This document shows positions 33,629 to 45,614 of a DNA stretch of 64,000 nucleotides, in pieces. The notes under the pieces are model-generated. The model had not been told where the DNA came from and ran no database searches. It saw nothing but the letters and a program-made list of their open reading frames with translations. This stretch comes from Edwardsiella anguillarum ET080813 (lineage in GTDB: Bacteria > Pseudomonadota > Gammaproteobacteria > Enterobacterales > Enterobacteriaceae): the NCBI RefSeq assembly GCF_000264765.2, contig NZ_CP006664.1, positions 2,356,001 to 2,420,000 on the forward strand. Direction: 5' to 3'. The translations under genes and the position numbers were made by a program. Numbering within the stretch: position 1 is the first letter of the stretch; the number at the start of each line of letters is the position of its first letter.

Positions 33629-33818
33629 ATCATGTCATCATCACGTCGTTAACCCTACGCAGCCCCTCTGCGGCGTGGAGTGGGCCGAGGTGGCCGTCAC
33701 GCCGGGAAAATATCGCCTGCATCGTCTCCCCAGTAAGCGCTCGCCGCTACGCCGTCGCCCGCGGCTAGCCGCGCGGGCGGCATGAGGCCGTTACGTGGCG
33801 GCGAGGAAAGGGGTCGGG

Positions 33819-34658
33819 CTATTCCGCTTTGGCGTGGCGTGATGCGCGGCGAGAGGGCACGCTGAAGCTGCGGCGATCCTCCCAGCGCAGGGCCGTCAGG
33901 GTGCCGCCCCAGCAGCACCCGGTATCCAGGGCATAGACCTGCGGCGGCGTACCGCGCCCTTCCAGAGAGGCCCAGTGGCCGAAGGCGATGCTGTAGCCAG
34001 CCTCGCGCACCGGGCTGTCGAGATCGAACCAGGGGCGCAGCGGCGCCGGCGCATCGTCCGGCGCATCCTTGCAGATCATGTCCAGCTCGCCGCCGGGGAA
34101 GCAGTAGCGCATCCGGGTCAGGGCATTGGTGGTAAAGCGCAGGCGCGCCAGGCCACTGAGCGACTCGCTCCAGTTATTCGGCATATCGCCGTACATGGCA
34201 TTGAGAAAGAAGGGGTAGCTGTCGCTGGCCAGCATGGCTTCCACCTCGCGCGCGCAGCGCTGCGCCGTGGCCAGATCCCACTGCGGGCTGATGCCCGCGT
34301 GAGCCATCACCAGGCGCAGATCGCTATCGGCCTGCAGCACCGGCTGGCGGCGCAGCCAGTTGATTAGGCTGTCCGCATCCGGCGCCTCCAGCAGCGGCGT
34401 CAGTTTATCCTTGGGTTTATTCCGGCTGATGCCGGCATAAACGGCCAGCAGGTGTAGGTCATGGTTACCCAGCACCAGGCGTACGCTGTCGCCAAGGGAT
34501 TTGACATAGCGCAGTACCGCCAGAGAGTCGGGGCCGCGGGCGACCAGATCGCCGGTCAGCCACAGCGTGTCGCGGGCGGGATCGAAGCCCGCCAGGGAAA
34601 GCAGGTCGCGCAGTTCATGGTAGCAGCCATGAACGTCGCCAATAAGCAGTGTCGACAT
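33819..34658 (-). CDS. apaH: Bis(5'-nucleosyl)-tetraphosphatase, symmetrical (Ap4A hydrolase)
   Basis: Metallophosphatase splitting Ap4A into two ADP; in E. coli it also removes Np4 caps from RNA. The 279-residue protein begins [16 protein letters not shown] and shows the three PPP-family metal motifs: GDVHG (7-11), [11 protein letters not shown] (about 35-45) and LGNHDLHLL (about 63-71). It ends the lptD-surA-pdxA-rsmA-apaG-apaH operon, starting four bases after apaG. Confidence 0.97.
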   Translation of the reverse strand: MSTLLIGDVHGCYHELRDLLSLAGFDPARDTLWLTGDLVARGPDSLAVLRYVKSLGDSVRLVLGNHDLHLLAVYAGISRNKPKDKLTPLLEAPDADSLINWLRRQPVLQADSDLRLVMAHAGISPQWDLATAQRCAREVEAMLASDSYPFFLNAMYGDMPNNWSESLSGLARLRFTTNALTRMRYCFPGGELDMICKDAPDDAPAPLRPWFDLDSPVREAGYSIAFGHWASLEGRGTPPQVYALDTGCCWGGTLTALRWEDRRSFSVPSRRASRHAKAE

Positions 34659-34662
34659 AGAA

Positions 34663-35040
34663 TCAGTTAATCAGGCTGGGAATGGCCAGGCGGAAGACCG
34701 GAATGGCGATACGGAAGGTGTGTCCTTGATGGTCAACCATTTCGTAGTGCCCCTCCATGGTACCGCAGGGCGTTTCGATGATGGCGCCGCTGGTGTACTG
34801 AAACTCGCCGTTGGGCAGGATCAGCGGCTGTTCGCCGATGACCCCTTCGCCCTGGACTTCAGTCTGGCGGCCGTTGCCGTTGGTTATTAGCCAGTAGCGG
34901 CGCAGGAGCTGTACGTTAAAGCGGCCCAGATTACGCAGAGTGACGGTATAGGCAAAGACGAAGCGCGCCTCTTCAGGCAGCGACTGCGATCCGGCATAGA
35001 CACTCTGTACCTGAACGATGATACGGGGTGCATCGATCAT
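34663..35040 (-). CDS. apaG: ApaG domain protein (Co2+/Mg2+ efflux protein ApaG)
   Basis: A 125-residue fibronectin-III-like protein; E. coli ApaG has the same length. [22 protein letters not shown] and the strongly conserved [22 protein letters not shown] (about 80-101, quoted in part) identify it. The molecular role is not settled; Salmonella CorD (ApaG) affects Co2+ resistance. Its position between rsmA and apaH is conserved. Confidence 0.96.
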   Translation of the reverse strand: MIDAPRIIVQVQSVYAGSQSLPEEARFVFAYTVTLRNLGRFNVQLLRRYWLITNGNGRQTEVQGEGVIGEQPLILPNGEFQYTSGAIIETPCGTMEGHYEMVDHQGHTFRIAIPVFRLAIPSLIN

Positions 35041-35064
35041 AACGTAAGGCTCCTGTTTGCACGG

Positions 35065-35880
35065 TTACTGAGCCTGTGGGTGTTCACACAGCCAGTTGGC
35101 CAGTCTGCAGTAGTCTGCCACTGACAGCGTTTCTGCTCTGCGTGCCGGATCGATTCCCAGCGCGCTGAGCTGGTCGGCGCTGAACAGATGGCCAAGACTG
35201 TTGCGGACGGTCTTGCGCCGTTGGTTAAAGGCTTCTGTCGTGATGCGGCTCAACACGCGTACGTCGCTGACCGGGTAGGGCAGCTCACGGTGTGGGATCA
35301 GGCGAACCACGGCAGAATCCACCTTCGGTGCCGGGCGGAAAGCGCTGGGCGGCACTTCCAGAACCGGGATCACCTGACAGTAGTATTGCGCCATAACGCT
35401 CAGACGGCCATAGGTTTTGCTGTCTGGTCCGGCGACAAGGCGGTTAACAACCTCTTTCTGCAGCATAAAATGCATATCGCCGATGGCGGATGCGTAGCTG
35501 AACAGATGAAACATCAGCGGGGTGGAGATGTTATACGGCAGGTTGCCGAACACGCGCAGCGGCTGGCCCGCCTCACGCGCCATCTCGCTGAAGTCGACGG
35601 TCATAGCATCTTGCTGACGAATGGTCAGCTTACGGCTGATAAAGGGATGGGTAGACAGACGCTCGGCCAGATCCCTGTCCAGCTCGATGACGGTCATTTT
35701 GTCCATGCGGTCGGCGACCGGCTCGGTCAGCGCACCGAGGCCCGGGCCGATTTCGACCACGGCCTGGCCCGGAAGGGGGTTGATGGCGGACACGATGCTG
35801 TCGATCACGAATTGATCGGTCAGGAAGTTCTGTCCAAAGCGTTTACGGGCCAAATGCCCCTGGTGCACTCTACTGTTCAT
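35065..35880 (-). CDS. rsmA: 16S rRNA (adenine1518/1519-N6) dimethyltransferase RsmA (KsgA)
   Basis: Dimethylates two adjacent adenosines in the 3' hairpin of 16S rRNA late in 30S assembly; loss gives kasugamycin resistance. The 271-residue protein has [11 protein letters not shown], the SAM-binding [15 protein letters not shown] (about 41-55), and the catalytic motif [11 protein letters not shown] (about 112-122). The C-terminal domain is complete. Its ATG overlaps the pdxA stop by eleven bases. Confidence 0.98.
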   Translation of the reverse strand: MNSRVHQGHLARKRFGQNFLTDQFVIDSIVSAINPLPGQAVVEIGPGLGALTEPVADRMDKMTVIELDRDLAERLSTHPFISRKLTIRQQDAMTVDFSEMAREAGQPLRVFGNLPYNISTPLMFHLFSYASAIGDMHFMLQKEVVNRLVAGPDSKTYGRLSVMAQYYCQVIPVLEVPPSAFRPAPKVDSAVVRLIPHRELPYPVSDVRVLSRITTEAFNQRRKTVRNSLGHLFSADQLSALGIDPARRAETLSVADYCRLANWLCEHPQAQ

Positions 35881-36865
35881 TGCTGTGGTTGGTCATCTCT
35901 ATGGCAAGATTTAATGCGGTGATAAAGCTGCCGGGCTGCGCCTGACCGCTGGCGGCCAGATCCAGCGCGGTGCCGTGATCTACCGAGGTGCGGATAAACG
36001 GCAGCCCCAGCGTGATGTTGACCGCGTGGCCAAATCCCTGGTATTTGAGTACCGGCAGTCCTTGATCGTGGTACATCGCCAGCACCGCGTCGGCGTCGTC
36101 CAGGTATTTCGGCTGGAACAGCGTGTCGGCGGGCAGCGGGCCGGTGAGGTGAATACCGCTGGCGCGTAGGGCATCAAGGGTCGGGATGATAATATCCAGC
36201 TCCTCTCGCCCCATATGCCCGCCTTCACCGGCGTGTGGGTTGAGTCCGCAGACGTAGATATGCGGCTGGCGGAGGCCAAACCGGCGGCGCAGCTCGGTGT
36301 CCAGAATGGTGATGACCTCGCGCAGCGTCTGCGGCGTGATCGCTGCGGGAACCTCCCGCAGCGGTAAGTGGGTGGTCGCCAGCGCGACGCGCAGGCGCTC
36401 GCTGGCCAGCATCATTACGACGCGCGGGCAGCCACTGCGATCGGCGAAGAACTCGGTATGCCCGGTGAAGGGGACGCCGGCATCGTTAATGATCCCTTTG
36501 TGCACAGGGCCGGTCACCAGCGCGGCAAATTCGCCGCTCAGGCAGCCGTCGCAGGCGCGCGCCAGCGTGGCGACCACATAGTTGCCGTTGGCGACGCTGA
36601 GTCTACCGGGGATAACGTCGGTCTCTAGCGGGATCGGCAGCACCGTCAGGGAGGCCGCCTGCTGCGCCTGGGCCGGCAGCGCCGGATCATAGCGGCGCAG
36701 CGTTAGCGGCAGCCCCAGCGCGCGGGCGCGCGCCTCTAGCAGGCTCGGATCGGCGCATACCACCAGCTCGGCAGGCCAGGGTTGCTGCGCCAACTGGACG
36801 ATCAGCTCCGGTCCTACCCCGGCCGGCTCGCCGGGGGTGATGACAATGCGACGAATCGGTGCCAT
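35870..36865 (-). CDS. pdxA: 4-hydroxythreonine-4-phosphate dehydrogenase PdxA
   Basis: NAD-dependent enzyme of pyridoxal phosphate synthesis, acting before PdxJ. The 331-residue protein (E. coli 329) has [13 protein letters not shown] near the N-terminus, metal-ligand segments FTGHTEFFA and [12 protein letters not shown], and [15 protein letters not shown] toward the C-terminus. It starts four bases after surA and overlaps rsmA, as expected for this tight operon. Confidence 0.98.
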   Translation of the reverse strand: MAPIRRIVITPGEPAGVGPELIVQLAQQPWPAELVVCADPSLLEARARALGLPLTLRRYDPALPAQAQQAASLTVLPIPLETDVIPGRLSVANGNYVVATLARACDGCLSGEFAALVTGPVHKGIINDAGVPFTGHTEFFADRSGCPRVVMMLASERLRVALATTHLPLREVPAAITPQTLREVITILDTELRRRFGLRQPHIYVCGLNPHAGEGGHMGREELDIIIPTLDALRASGIHLTGPLPADTLFQPKYLDDADAVLAMYHDQGLPVLKYQGFGHAVNITLGLPFIRTSVDHGTALDLAASGQAQPGSFITALNLAIEMTNHSNEQ

Positions 36866-36869
36866 GGGA

Positions 36870-38174
36870 TTACTGGGCTCCGTTTGCGCTGTTGCCCAAG
36901 ATCTTCACATAGGCCGCCGCGCGTTGCTCCTGCAGCCAGGTCTGTGCTTCTTCGGCAAATTTACGGTTAAACAGCATGCGATAGGCGCGCTCTTTCTGGG
37001 CCTCGTCGGTGCGATCGACCTGACGGGTCCCCAGCAGCTGGATCAGGTGCCAGCCAAAGTTGGAGTGCACCGGTTGGCTTATCTCACCCTTGTTCAGCTT
37101 CATCAGCGCATCGCGGAAGGCCGGATCGTACATGGACGGTACCGCCCATCCCAGATCGCCGCCTTTCTGCGCGCTGCCCGGATCCTGTGAATACTCTTTC
37201 GCCGCCTGCTCAAAGGTGATCTGGCCGGACTTGATCTGGGCGGAGAGCGCCTCTAGCTTGGCGCGTGCCTGGGCATCGCTCATGACCGGCGAGGTGCGTA
37301 GCAGAATATGGCGCGCGTGCACTTCGGTGACGGAGACGTTGGCCTGATCGCCGCGCAGGTCGTTGACCCGCAGAATATGGAAACCGACGCCGGAGCGGAT
37401 AGGCCCGATGATATCCCCTTTCTTGGCGCTCTGCAGGGCTTCAGCGAACAGGGTCGGCAGCTCTTGCAGGCGCCCCCAGCCCATCTCACCGCCTTTCAGC
37501 GCCTGGGGATCGGCGGAATAGGCCGCCGCCAGCTTGGCAAAGCTGGCACCCTGGTGCAGCTGCTGGATCAGAGACTCCGCCTGCTGCTGGGCCTCGCTGA
37601 CCTGCTGCTGGGTCGGATTCTCCGGCAGCGGAATCAGGATGTGGCTCAGGTTAACGGCGGTTTCACCGCTGTTCTGGCTGCCGATTTGCTTGGCCAGCGC
37701 ATCCACCTCCTGCGGCAGAATGGTGACGCGGCGGCGCACCTCGTTATTACGGACTTCGCTGATCAGCATCTCTTTGCGGATTTGGGCGCGGTAGGTCTTG
37801 TAGTCGAGACCATCGGCTGCGAGGCGGCTGCGCAGCTGCTGCATGCTGATATTGTTCTGCTGGGCGATGCCGTTAATGGCGTTATCCAGTTCGCTGTCAG
37901 AGATCTCCAGCCCCATCCGCTTGGCCATCTGCAGCTGCACGTTGTCCATGATCAGCCGCTCAAGGATCTGATGGCGCAGAGTGGCATCGTCCGGCAGCTG
38001 TTGACCGGCCTGCTGGGCGTTGAGCTTTACCGACTTCATCATGCCGTCGACGTCGCTTTCCAACACGACGCCGTTGTCTACGATAGCCACGACTTTATCG
38101 ACGACTTGGGGGGCCGCAAAGGCGGTATTGGCGCACAGCGCCACGCCGAGGATCAGCGTTCTCCAGTTCTTCAT
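36870..38174 (-). CDS. surA: Periplasmic chaperone/peptidyl-prolyl isomerase SurA
   Basis: Main periplasmic chaperone for outer-membrane beta-barrels, delivering them to BamA. The 434-residue protein has a signal peptide [20 protein letters not shown], a long N-terminal chaperone domain, two parvulin PPIase domains (about residues 175-275 and 285-385), and a C-terminal helix. Parvulin signatures such as [12 protein letters not shown] and [17 protein letters not shown] are intact. It lies directly behind lptD, itself a SurA client, as in E. coli. Confidence 0.98.
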   Translation of the reverse strand: MKNWRTLILGVALCANTAFAAPQVVDKVVAIVDNGVVLESDVDGMMKSVKLNAQQAGQQLPDDATLRHQILERLIMDNVQLQMAKRMGLEISDSELDNAINGIAQQNNISMQQLRSRLAADGLDYKTYRAQIRKEMLISEVRNNEVRRRVTILPQEVDALAKQIGSQNSGETAVNLSHILIPLPENPTQQQVSEAQQQAESLIQQLHQGASFAKLAAAYSADPQALKGGEMGWGRLQELPTLFAEALQSAKKGDIIGPIRSGVGFHILRVNDLRGDQANVSVTEVHARHILLRTSPVMSDAQARAKLEALSAQIKSGQITFEQAAKEYSQDPGSAQKGGDLGWAVPSMYDPAFRDALMKLNKGEISQPVHSNFGWHLIQLLGTRQVDRTDEAQKERAYRMLFNRKFAEEAQTWLQEQRAAAYVKILGNSANGAQ

Positions 38175-38294
38175 AACTATCCCATTGTATTAATCCGCCC
38201 ACGGCGGGTTTAGGTTTTACCTGACAGCCGACAGCCTGTGGCTAACGGTATTATCTGCATTTTTGTACCGTTAGACCACGCATTGCGCCAAATG

Positions 38295-40658
38295 TTAGAA
38301 GGCGCGTTGATAAGGCAGAATGCCGGAGTGCAGCATCTCTGCCGTGCCCAGGCTGTAGTTCTGGTTCATCCCGCGCAGGGCAAACTTGAACGAGAACTTG
38401 TTGTCATACTTGCTGTTCTGGGTCGCGCTGTCCCAGCTGTTGATCTTGCGCTCATAGGTGACGCCCACCGACCAGCAGCAGGTATTGTACTGCAGGCCGG
38501 CGATGGCATCGGCGGACTGCTTCGCCTTGGTGTCATAGTAGTAGCCGGCGACCATCGCCCAGCGATCGGCCAACGGCAGACTGCCGATGATCCCAGCCTG
38601 GCTGATGCCCTGGTTGTAGATGGCATTGTTGGCGTAGCTTGGCAGCATGGAGGTGATGTACTCCGGGCTGGCGTAGCGATAGCTGAGCTGCAGCACGCTT
38701 TCGGCGTCCTTACGGTACTCCATCACCGCGTTGCCCAGCGCCACGCTGTTCAGGCGGGTATCATACTGCAGGCCGCCGCGCAGACCCCAGTTATCGGTCA
38801 GCTTAAGGTAGCTGTCCCCGGCCCATACCAGGCTGCCGGTGTTGTTGTGGCGATCGATATTGGTGGTCTCATCGCCGGTGCGCGACGGTGAGAAGTAGTA
38901 GATCTGTCCGATAGAGGCATTGAAGCGTTCGTTCTGCTCGTCATCGTACAGGCGGGTCGTCAGGCCGGTGGTGACCTGATTGGCCGAGGCGATGCGGTCC
39001 AGGCCGCTGTAGCTGCGGTCGCGGAACAGGCCGGTATAGTCAGTCTGCAGCAGGGTGGAGTCGTAAGAGTAAATGTCGCTCTGGTCGCGGTACGGAATAT
39101 ACAGATACTGGGCGCGCGGCTCCAGCGTCTGGGTATAGCCGCTCAGCAGGGTGGCGTCGCGCTCAAAGACCATCTTGCCGTCGATCTTAAACTCCGGCAT
39201 CACGCGGTTGACGCTGTCCTTCAGCTGCGTCAGGTTGCCTTGGCTAGGGACATCCTGCTGATAGTGGGTCGCCATCAGCTTCGTTTCTGTATTGATACTC
39301 CCCCAGCGGTTGGACAGCGGCAGCGACAGGACCGGCTCGACGTGGTAGCGATCGGCCCCGGGCAGGTATACGTTGTCATTGGTGAACTTGACCGCCTGGC
39401 CATACAGGGTGAAGTCGAACGGCCCCAGATCGTTTTTGTAGTAGTTCAGATCCAGCTGCGGTGCGGTGCGGTAGGCGTTGACGTCCCCTGCGTTGGCGAA
39501 CACCTGGAACTGGGTAGTCGAGAGCGTCGCATTCCAGTTGGTCTCGGCATAGCCCAGGGTAAATTTCTGCGTGGCGTAGCCGCTGGTGCTGGATCCGTAG
39601 GAGGAGCTCAGGTCGGTGAAGTAGTAGGGGTCGCTGACCTTAGTGTAATCGACGCCGAAGCGCCAGTGGTCGAGTACACCAGAATGACGCCAGTAGAACA
39701 GCCAGCGATCGCGGTTCTTCAGATCTTCCAGCGCCTGCCCGGTGATCCCCTGATTTTTACGATCCTGCTGGAACTGCCGGTCGTTGCCCAGCCAGTCAAA
39801 CTCGACCAGACCCATGCCAAATTCGCTCAGATAGCGGAATTCGTTTTGCAGCTGCAGACCGCGTTTTTCCATGTAGTGCGGAGTAAAGGTCGCGTCGGCC
39901 TGCGGGGCGATGTTCCAGTACCAGGGCAGGGTAAACTCTATCCCATCGCCGTTGGAGTAGTTGACGTTGGGGATCAGAAAGCCGGAGCGGCGCTTGCTGC
40001 CGGTTGGAAACTGCAGATAGGGGCTGTAGAAGACCGGAACCGGCCCGATCTTAAAGCGGGCGTTCCAGATCTCGGCCACCTGCTCCTGACGATCCTGAAT
40101 GATCTCGGATCCGGCGATGCTCCAGCTGTTGTCACCCGGCAGACAGGAGGTAAAGGTCCCGTTATCCAGGATGGTGTAGCGGTTAGCGTCGCGGGTCTTC
40201 ATCAGATCGGCATCGCCGCGCCCCTGGCGACCGACAAACTGATAGTCGCCGCGCCAGACGTTGGTATCTTTATTATTCAGGTTGGACCAGGCGCTGGGGC
40301 CCTGCAGCCGGATCTGACTGTCCGCGTAGTGTACATTGCCGATCGCGGTCACGGTGCGCAGCGGATCGGGCTGTCCCTGGATCGCTTTCTGATCCAGCTG
40401 AACCTTGTCGGCGGTCAGGGTGCTATTGCCCTGCTGAATATCGACGTTGCCGTGGAACAGGGCGTTGTTCGGGTAGTTGGCTTCGCTCTTATCGGCGGTG
40501 ATGTGTACCGGAAGGCTATTGATATCGCCGGAAACCAACGGTTTGTCATACACGGGAACGCCGATCAGGCACTGTTCGGCGAGGGAGGCCAGCGCATGCT
40601 GACTGTAAAGCGCTGACCAGACGAGGGTGGCTATCAGCGTGGGTATACTTTTTTTCAT
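38295..40658 (-). CDS. lptD: LPS-assembly outer-membrane protein LptD
   Basis: Outer-membrane beta-barrel that, with LptE, inserts LPS into the outer leaflet. The 787-residue protein has a signal peptide ([19 protein letters not shown]...ALA), an N-terminal beta-jellyroll receiving LPS from LptA, and a large C-terminal barrel. All four disulfide cysteines are present: one in SLAEQC, one in FTSCLPG and the adjacent pair in YNTCCWS, allowing the usual nonconsecutive bonds. I chose the ATG at 40658 because it gives the classical signal peptide; the frame also opens at 40682, and neither has a strong ribosome site. First gene of the operon running to apaH. Confidence 0.96.
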   Translation of the reverse strand: MKKSIPTLIATLVWSALYSQHALASLAEQCLIGVPVYDKPLVSGDINSLPVHITADKSEANYPNNALFHGNVDIQQGNSTLTADKVQLDQKAIQGQPDPLRTVTAIGNVHYADSQIRLQGPSAWSNLNNKDTNVWRGDYQFVGRQGRGDADLMKTRDANRYTILDNGTFTSCLPGDNSWSIAGSEIIQDRQEQVAEIWNARFKIGPVPVFYSPYLQFPTGSKRRSGFLIPNVNYSNGDGIEFTLPWYWNIAPQADATFTPHYMEKRGLQLQNEFRYLSEFGMGLVEFDWLGNDRQFQQDRKNQGITGQALEDLKNRDRWLFYWRHSGVLDHWRFGVDYTKVSDPYYFTDLSSSYGSSTSGYATQKFTLGYAETNWNATLSTTQFQVFANAGDVNAYRTAPQLDLNYYKNDLGPFDFTLYGQAVKFTNDNVYLPGADRYHVEPVLSLPLSNRWGSINTETKLMATHYQQDVPSQGNLTQLKDSVNRVMPEFKIDGKMVFERDATLLSGYTQTLEPRAQYLYIPYRDQSDIYSYDSTLLQTDYTGLFRDRSYSGLDRIASANQVTTGLTTRLYDDEQNERFNASIGQIYYFSPSRTGDETTNIDRHNNTGSLVWAGDSYLKLTDNWGLRGGLQYDTRLNSVALGNAVMEYRKDAESVLQLSYRYASPEYITSMLPSYANNAIYNQGISQAGIIGSLPLADRWAMVAGYYYDTKAKQSADAIAGLQYNTCCWSVGVTYERKINSWDSATQNSKYDNKFSFKFALRGMNQNYSLGTAEMLHSGILPYQRAF

Positions 40659-40839
40659 ACGCGGTGTCAGGGATTCCGTCATCAGAGGCGTCTTGCCGCA
40701 ATCGGTCAGAGACTATCTTACCCGTCAGCGTGGCGCTAGTGTTAAATTGTGGCTCAGCGTCGCTGCCATTAGGTGTCAGAATAAATGACAGGTATGATAA
40801 AGCAAATTATGTCCCACGACATGATGAATTGAGGACGAT

Positions 40840-41661
40840 ATGCGCTATTGGGGTAAATTAGTAGGGGTGCTGCTGGGCCTGATGGCCGGGATCGGTTTCT
40901 GGGGCGTTGTGCTGGGCTTTTTGATTGGCCATATGTTTGATAAGTCGCGCGCGATTAAGCGTCAGGGCTATTTTGCCAATCAGCAGCAGCGCCAGGGGCT
41001 GTTTTTCCGCACCACCTTTCAGGTCATGGGGCATCTGACAAAGTCGAAGGGGCGGGTGACGGAGGCCGATATTCAGGTTGCCTCCATGTTTATGGATCGC
41101 CTGAACCTGCACGGCGATGCCAGGCTGATGGCGCAGCAGGCCTTTCGCGAGGGCAAGGAGTCCGGCTACCCGCTGCGGGAGCGCCTGCGCGAACTGCGTA
41201 GCGTCTGCTTTGGTCGTATCGATCTGATCCGTATCTTTTTGGAGATCCAGCTGCAGGCGGCGTTCGCCGATGGACAGCTGCACCCGAATGAGCGGGCGGT
41301 GCTGTATGTGATCGCCGAAGAGCTGGGTTTTTCACGTGCGCAGTTCGATCAGTTTCTGGGCATGATGGAGGGCGGGCGCCAGTTTGGCGGCGGCTACCAT
41401 CAGGCGGGAGGACAGCAGGGGGGATTCTATACGCCGCCCCAGGGGCCGACGCTGGAGGATGCCTGTAAGGTGCTGGGGGTTGCGCCGAGCGCCGATGCGA
41501 CCACGATCAAGCGTGCGTATCGTAAGCTGATGAGCGAGCATCACCCCGATAAGCTGGTGGCTAAAGGGTTGCCGCCGGAGATGATGGAGCTGGCCAAGCA
41601 GAAGGCGCAGGAGATCCAGGCCGCGTACGATCTGATTAAGAAAGAGAAGGGATTCAAGTAG
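40840..41661 (+). CDS. djlA: Membrane-anchored co-chaperone DjlA
   Basis: Type III J-domain protein with a single N-terminal membrane segment ([20 protein letters not shown]), whose transmembrane region in E. coli mediates dimerisation. A central TerB-like domain (about residues 60-170) is followed by a Gly/Gln-rich linker and a C-terminal J domain with HPD in SEHHPDKLV. The 273-residue length matches E. coli DjlA (271). It stimulates DnaK and is linked to Rcs signalling and colanic acid in E. coli. It diverges from lptD and converges on rluA. Confidence 0.96.
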   Translation: MRYWGKLVGVLLGLMAGIGFWGVVLGFLIGHMFDKSRAIKRQGYFANQQQRQGLFFRTTFQVMGHLTKSKGRVTEADIQVASMFMDRLNLHGDARLMAQQAFREGKESGYPLRERLRELRSVCFGRIDLIRIFLEIQLQAAFADGQLHPNERAVLYVIAEELGFSRAQFDQFLGMMEGGRQFGGGYHQAGGQQGGFYTPPQGPTLEDACKVLGVAPSADATTIKRAYRKLMSEHHPDKLVAKGLPPEMMELAKQKAQEIQAAYDLIKKEKGFK

Positions 41662-41697
41662 CGCAGAGGACGTCGCGTTTGCTGTCGGCTCACGATG

Positions 41698-41727
41698 ATA
41701 CGGCCCGCGAAAGCGGGCCGTATTTTT
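41698..41727. terminator. Terminator between djlA and rluA
   Basis: Perfect 11-bp stem ATACGGCCCGC (41698-41708) and GCGGGCCGTAT (41713-41723) closed by a GAAA tetraloop, with T run on the plus strand. Serves djlA and possibly rluA. Confidence 0.92.
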
Positions 41728-41737
41728 CTGGGTGCGG

Positions 41738-42445
41738 CTAAAAGTCCGCCTCGCAGCGGAAGTGCATCGGGGTGGCGAAGGCCGGATGCACGATGCGTAG
41801 CTCCTGGGCGTGCAGCAGCAGACGGGAGGCTAACGCCAGCGCCTGTGGCGGCGCATAGAAGCCGTCGCCGAGGATCGGATGGCCGAGGGCCAGCAGATGG
41901 ACGCGCAGCTGATGCGAGCGGCCGGTGATCGGCGTGAGCAGAACCCGGGCGGTGCCGTCGGCGTCGCGCGCCAGCACCTGATACTCCGTTTGCGCCGGTT
42001 TGCCCTGTTCGAAGCAGACCTTCTGCTTGGGGCGGTTGGGCCAGTCGCAGATCAGCGGCAGGTCGATCACCCCCTGCTCCTGCGACGGGTGTCCCCAGAC
42101 CCGGGCGACGTAGTTCTTTTTCGGCTCACGTTCGCGAAACTGGCGCTTCAGCTCCCGCTCGGCGTCCTTGGTCAGCGCGACCACCAGTACTCCGCTGGTG
42201 GCCATATCCAGACGGTGTACCGATTCGGCGCCGGGAAACTGCGCCTGAATTCGGGTCAGGATGCTGTCCTGGTGCTCAGGCAAACGGCCCGGGACCGACA
42301 ACAGCCCGCTGGGCTTATTAACCACCATGATGTGTGCGTCCTGGTACAGCACGTGCAGCCAGGGCTCGCGTGGCGGATCATAGTGCTCCAGCGCCGGGGT
42401 AGCGCTGGGCGGCAGCGCGCCGCCCACGGGAGTGCGCCGTCCCAT
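41738..42445 (-). CDS. rluA: rRNA/tRNA pseudouridine synthase RluA
   Basis: Dual-specificity pseudouridine synthase for 23S rRNA U746 and U32 of several tRNAs. The 235-residue protein has MVVNKPSGLLSVPGR, the catalytic Asp in ESVHRLDMATSG (about residue 80), and RSHQLRVHLLALGHPILGD. It is about 16 residues longer than the E. coli enzyme, all at the N-terminus ([22 protein letters not shown]). The ATG overlaps the rapA stop by one base (TAATG), which supports this start and coupled translation. Confidence 0.95.
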   Translation of the reverse strand: MGRRTPVGGALPPSATPALEHYDPPREPWLHVLYQDAHIMVVNKPSGLLSVPGRLPEHQDSILTRIQAQFPGAESVHRLDMATSGVLVVALTKDAERELKRQFREREPKKNYVARVWGHPSQEQGVIDLPLICDWPNRPKQKVCFEQGKPAQTEYQVLARDADGTARVLLTPITGRSHQLRVHLLALGHPILGDGFYAPPQALALASRLLLHAQELRIVHPAFATPMHFRCEADF

Positions 42446-45351
42446 TACTGGTGTGACACCACGATGAGACGTAGGGCATCCAGACGCCAGCCGGCCTGGT
42501 CCAGCGTTTCCAAGACCTTCCGACGGGTGAACTCCAGGGTTTCCAGCTCATCGTCACGGATATTGGGGTTCACCGCCTTGAGCGACTCCAGGCGCGCCAG
42601 CTCAGCGCTCAGCGCCTCATCGGCCTCACGCTTGGCGGCGTCGATCAGCGCCTGTGCCTGGTCTGCTATCCGCGCTTCACCAGACTGCAGCATGGCGTGC
42701 ACATCGGGCTGTACCGCATTGACCAGCTTGCTGGCGGTATGGCGATTGACGGCATTCAGCTGGCGGTTGAAGCTTTCGAACTCCACCTGGGCCGCCAGAT
42801 TGTTCCCCTTGGCGTCCAGCAGCATACGCACCGGCGTCGGCGGCAGGAAACGGGTCAGCTGTAGCTGCTTCGGTGCCTGGGCCTCGACCACGTACACCGC
42901 CTCCAGCAGCAGCGTACCGACCGGCAGCGCCTTGTTCTTCAGCAGAGACACCGCGCTGGAGCCGGTATCGCCGGAGAGGATCAGATCCAGGCCGTTGCGC
43001 ATCAGCGGGTGCTCCCAGCTGATGAACTGGGCATCTTCGCGCGACAGCGCCTGTTCGCGATCGAAGGTGACGGTGCAGCCATCCTGCGGCAGGCCCGGGA
43101 AGTCAGGCACCAGCATGTGATCCGACGGGGTCAGCACGATCAGGCTGTCGCTGCGATCCTCCTGATTTATGCCGACGATATCGAACAGGTTCAGCGCAAA
43201 GTTGACCAGATTGACGTCGTTATCCTGCGCAGCGATGCTCTCGGCCAGCGCCAGAGCCGCCTCGCCGCCATTGGAGTGCATCTCCAGCAGACGATCGCGC
43301 CCCTTCTCCAGCTGGCTTTTCAGCGTATCGTGATCGGTGCGGCAGGTTTTGATGAAGTCGTCAAAGCCATCCAGCTGGGTCGGTTTGGCCAGGAACTCCA
43401 GCAGGGTGTCATAGTAGCGGTCGTAAATGGTCCGGCCGGTGGGGCAGGTGTGCTCAAAGGCGTCCAGTCCCTGATGATACCAGCGGATCAGCACGGATTG
43501 CGCGGTGCCCTCGAGGCAGGGAACGTAGATCTGAATGTCGCGCGCCTGACCAATACGGTCCAGACGGCCGATGCGCTGCTCCAGCAGATCCGGGTTAAAC
43601 GGCAGATCGAACATCACCAGGCGGTTGGCAAACTGGAAGTTACGGCCTTCGGAGCCGATCTCCGAGCACAGCAGCACCTGAGCGCCCTCCTCCTGCGAGG
43701 CAAAGTAGGCCGCGGCGCGGTCGCGCTCAATCAGCGACATCCCCTCATGGAAGACGGCGGCGCGGATCCCCTCACGCTCGCGCAGCAGCTGCTCCAGATG
43801 GATAGCGGTGGCCGCCTGGGCGCAGATGACCAGCACCTTCTCATCACGCTGGGTCAGCAGGAAGTCGAGTAGCCACTCGGCGCGCGGGTCAAAGTTCCAC
43901 CAGGTGGCGTTTTCCCCTTCGAACTCCTGGTAGATCCGCTCCGGATAGAGCATATCGTTGGCCTGCGCCTCGACGCTCTTCTTGCTGCCCATGATGCCGG
44001 AGACTTTAATGGCCGTCTGGTACTGCGCCGGCAGCGGCAGGGTGATCTGGTGCAGGGTACGCTGCGGGAAGCCTTTAACCCCCTGACGGGTATTGCGGAA
44101 CAGAACGCGGCTGGTGCCGTGGCGATCCATCAGCATGCGTACCAGCTCGGCGCGGGCCTGCTGGCTGTCCTCACCGTCGGCGTTGGCCGCCTTCAGCAGC
44201 GGCTCGATATCTTGTTCGGCGACCATCTCGCTGAGCATGTTGAGCTCATCCTGCTGCAGATGACCGTCGTTCAGCAGCAGGGTCACGGCGTCCGCCACCG
44301 GACGGTAGCGCTGCTGCTCGGCGACGAACTGTGCGTAGTCGTGAAAACGGTTGGGATCCAGCAGGCGCAGGCGGGCAAAGTGGCTCTCCTGACCCAGCTG
44401 TTCGGGGGTCGCGGTCAGCAGCAGCACCCCGGGGATCTGTTCGGCCAACTGCTCGATGACCTGGTATTCGCGGCTGGGCGCCTGTTCGCTCCAGGCTAGA
44501 TGGTGAGCCTCATCGACCACCAGCAGATCCCAGCTGGCGTCGGCCAGCTGCTCCAGACGCTGCCTGCTGCGGCGGACGAAGTCGAGAGAGCAGATAACCA
44601 GCTGTTCGGTTTCAAACGGGTTGCTGCTGTCCTGGGCGGCCTCCGCATAGCGCTCATCGTCGAACAGTGCCACGCGCAGGTTAAAGCGACGCAGCATTTC
44701 GACCAGCCACTGGTGCTGCAGGGTTTCTGGTACCACGATCAGTACGCGTTCGGCGCGGCCGGAGAGCAGCTGCTGATGAATGATCATGCCGGCTTCGATG
44801 GTCTTGCCTAGGCCGACCTCATCCGCCAGCAGAACGCGCGGAGCGTGGCGCTGGCCGACGTCGCGGGCGATATGCAGCTGGTGTGGGATCAGGCTGGCGC
44901 GCATGCCGCGCAGGCCGCTGCAGGGCAGGCGAAACTGCTCACTCTGGTATTTACGCGCGCGATAGCGCAGGGCGAAGCGATCCATGCGATCGATCTGGCC
45001 GGCAAACAGGCGATCCTGCGGTTTACTGAAGGTCAGGCGGCTGTCGAGCAGCACCTCGCGCACCGCCACCGGGTTTTCGCCGCTGTCGCTGCGGCTGCCG
45101 ATATAGGTCAGCAGCCCCTCATGCTCCTGTACCTCTTCAACGCACAGCTGCCACCCTTCGTGGGTGGTGATGGTGTCTCCCGGGTTAAACATCACGCGGG
45201 TGATGGGGGAGTCATTGCGGGCATACAGACGGTTTTCGCCGGTCGCGGGGAACAGCAGCGTCACCATGCGCGCATCCAGCGCCACCACGGTACCCAATCC
45301 AAGTTCGCTTTCCGTATCGCTGATCCAGCGTTGACCTAAGGTAAAAGGCAT
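42445..45351 (-). CDS. rapA: RNA polymerase-associated helicase RapA (HepA)
   Basis: Swi2/Snf2-type ATPase that binds RNA polymerase and promotes recycling after transcription. The 968-residue length equals E. coli RapA. N-terminal Tudor-like domains ([20 protein letters not shown]) precede the helicase core with Walker A in [16 protein letters not shown] (about 175), DEAH in [12 protein letters not shown] (about 280), and helicase motif VI near [15 protein letters not shown]. Spacer and C-terminal domains follow. It is cotranslated with rluA. The 263-base gap upstream to polB holds its promoter, not resolved. Confidence 0.98.
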   Translation of the reverse strand: MPFTLGQRWISDTESELGLGTVVALDARMVTLLFPATGENRLYARNDSPITRVMFNPGDTITTHEGWQLCVEEVQEHEGLLTYIGSRSDSGENPVAVREVLLDSRLTFSKPQDRLFAGQIDRMDRFALRYRARKYQSEQFRLPCSGLRGMRASLIPHQLHIARDVGQRHAPRVLLADEVGLGKTIEAGMIIHQQLLSGRAERVLIVVPETLQHQWLVEMLRRFNLRVALFDDERYAEAAQDSSNPFETEQLVICSLDFVRRSRQRLEQLADASWDLLVVDEAHHLAWSEQAPSREYQVIEQLAEQIPGVLLLTATPEQLGQESHFARLRLLDPNRFHDYAQFVAEQQRYRPVADAVTLLLNDGHLQQDELNMLSEMVAEQDIEPLLKAANADGEDSQQARAELVRMLMDRHGTSRVLFRNTRQGVKGFPQRTLHQITLPLPAQYQTAIKVSGIMGSKKSVEAQANDMLYPERIYQEFEGENATWWNFDPRAEWLLDFLLTQRDEKVLVICAQAATAIHLEQLLREREGIRAAVFHEGMSLIERDRAAAYFASQEEGAQVLLCSEIGSEGRNFQFANRLVMFDLPFNPDLLEQRIGRLDRIGQARDIQIYVPCLEGTAQSVLIRWYHQGLDAFEHTCPTGRTIYDRYYDTLLEFLAKPTQLDGFDDFIKTCRTDHDTLKSQLEKGRDRLLEMHSNGGEAALALAESIAAQDNDVNLVNFALNLFDIVGINQEDRSDSLIVLTPSDHMLVPDFPGLPQDGCTVTFDREQALSREDAQFISWEHPLMRNGLDLILSGDTGSSAVSLLKNKALPVGTLLLEAVYVVEAQAPKQLQLTRFLPPTPVRMLLDAKGNNLAAQVEFESFNRQLNAVNRHTASKLVNAVQPDVHAMLQSGEARIADQAQALIDAAKREADEALSAELARLESLKAVNPNIRDDELETLEFTRRKVLETLDQAGWRLDALRLIVVSHQ

Positions 45352-45614
45352 AGATTATCGACTCAACTCTTTGTTCTTGTTTACATAGTGATCTGGAGGC
45401 TATCTCAATAGGCGGTGTTGTCGCCCTGGCCGATTGGGATAGGTTCCATGACGACCGCCGCGCAGCGGACGCCTGCATAATTTGGGCATAAATCAACCGC
45501 ATCACGGCCTGTCGGCAGTGAAGTCGGCGTTGTATGGGGGAAAGGGCGATATGGTAATGGATGGCGATGCATTCGTCACCCCCTGAGTGGGAAGATTCTT
45601 ATATTCCCTCGGCG

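Noticed and set aside
39240-40616. A 458-codon open frame antisense to lptD
   Set aside because: Overlaps the conserved LptD coding sequence including its cysteines; no start signal or known domain.
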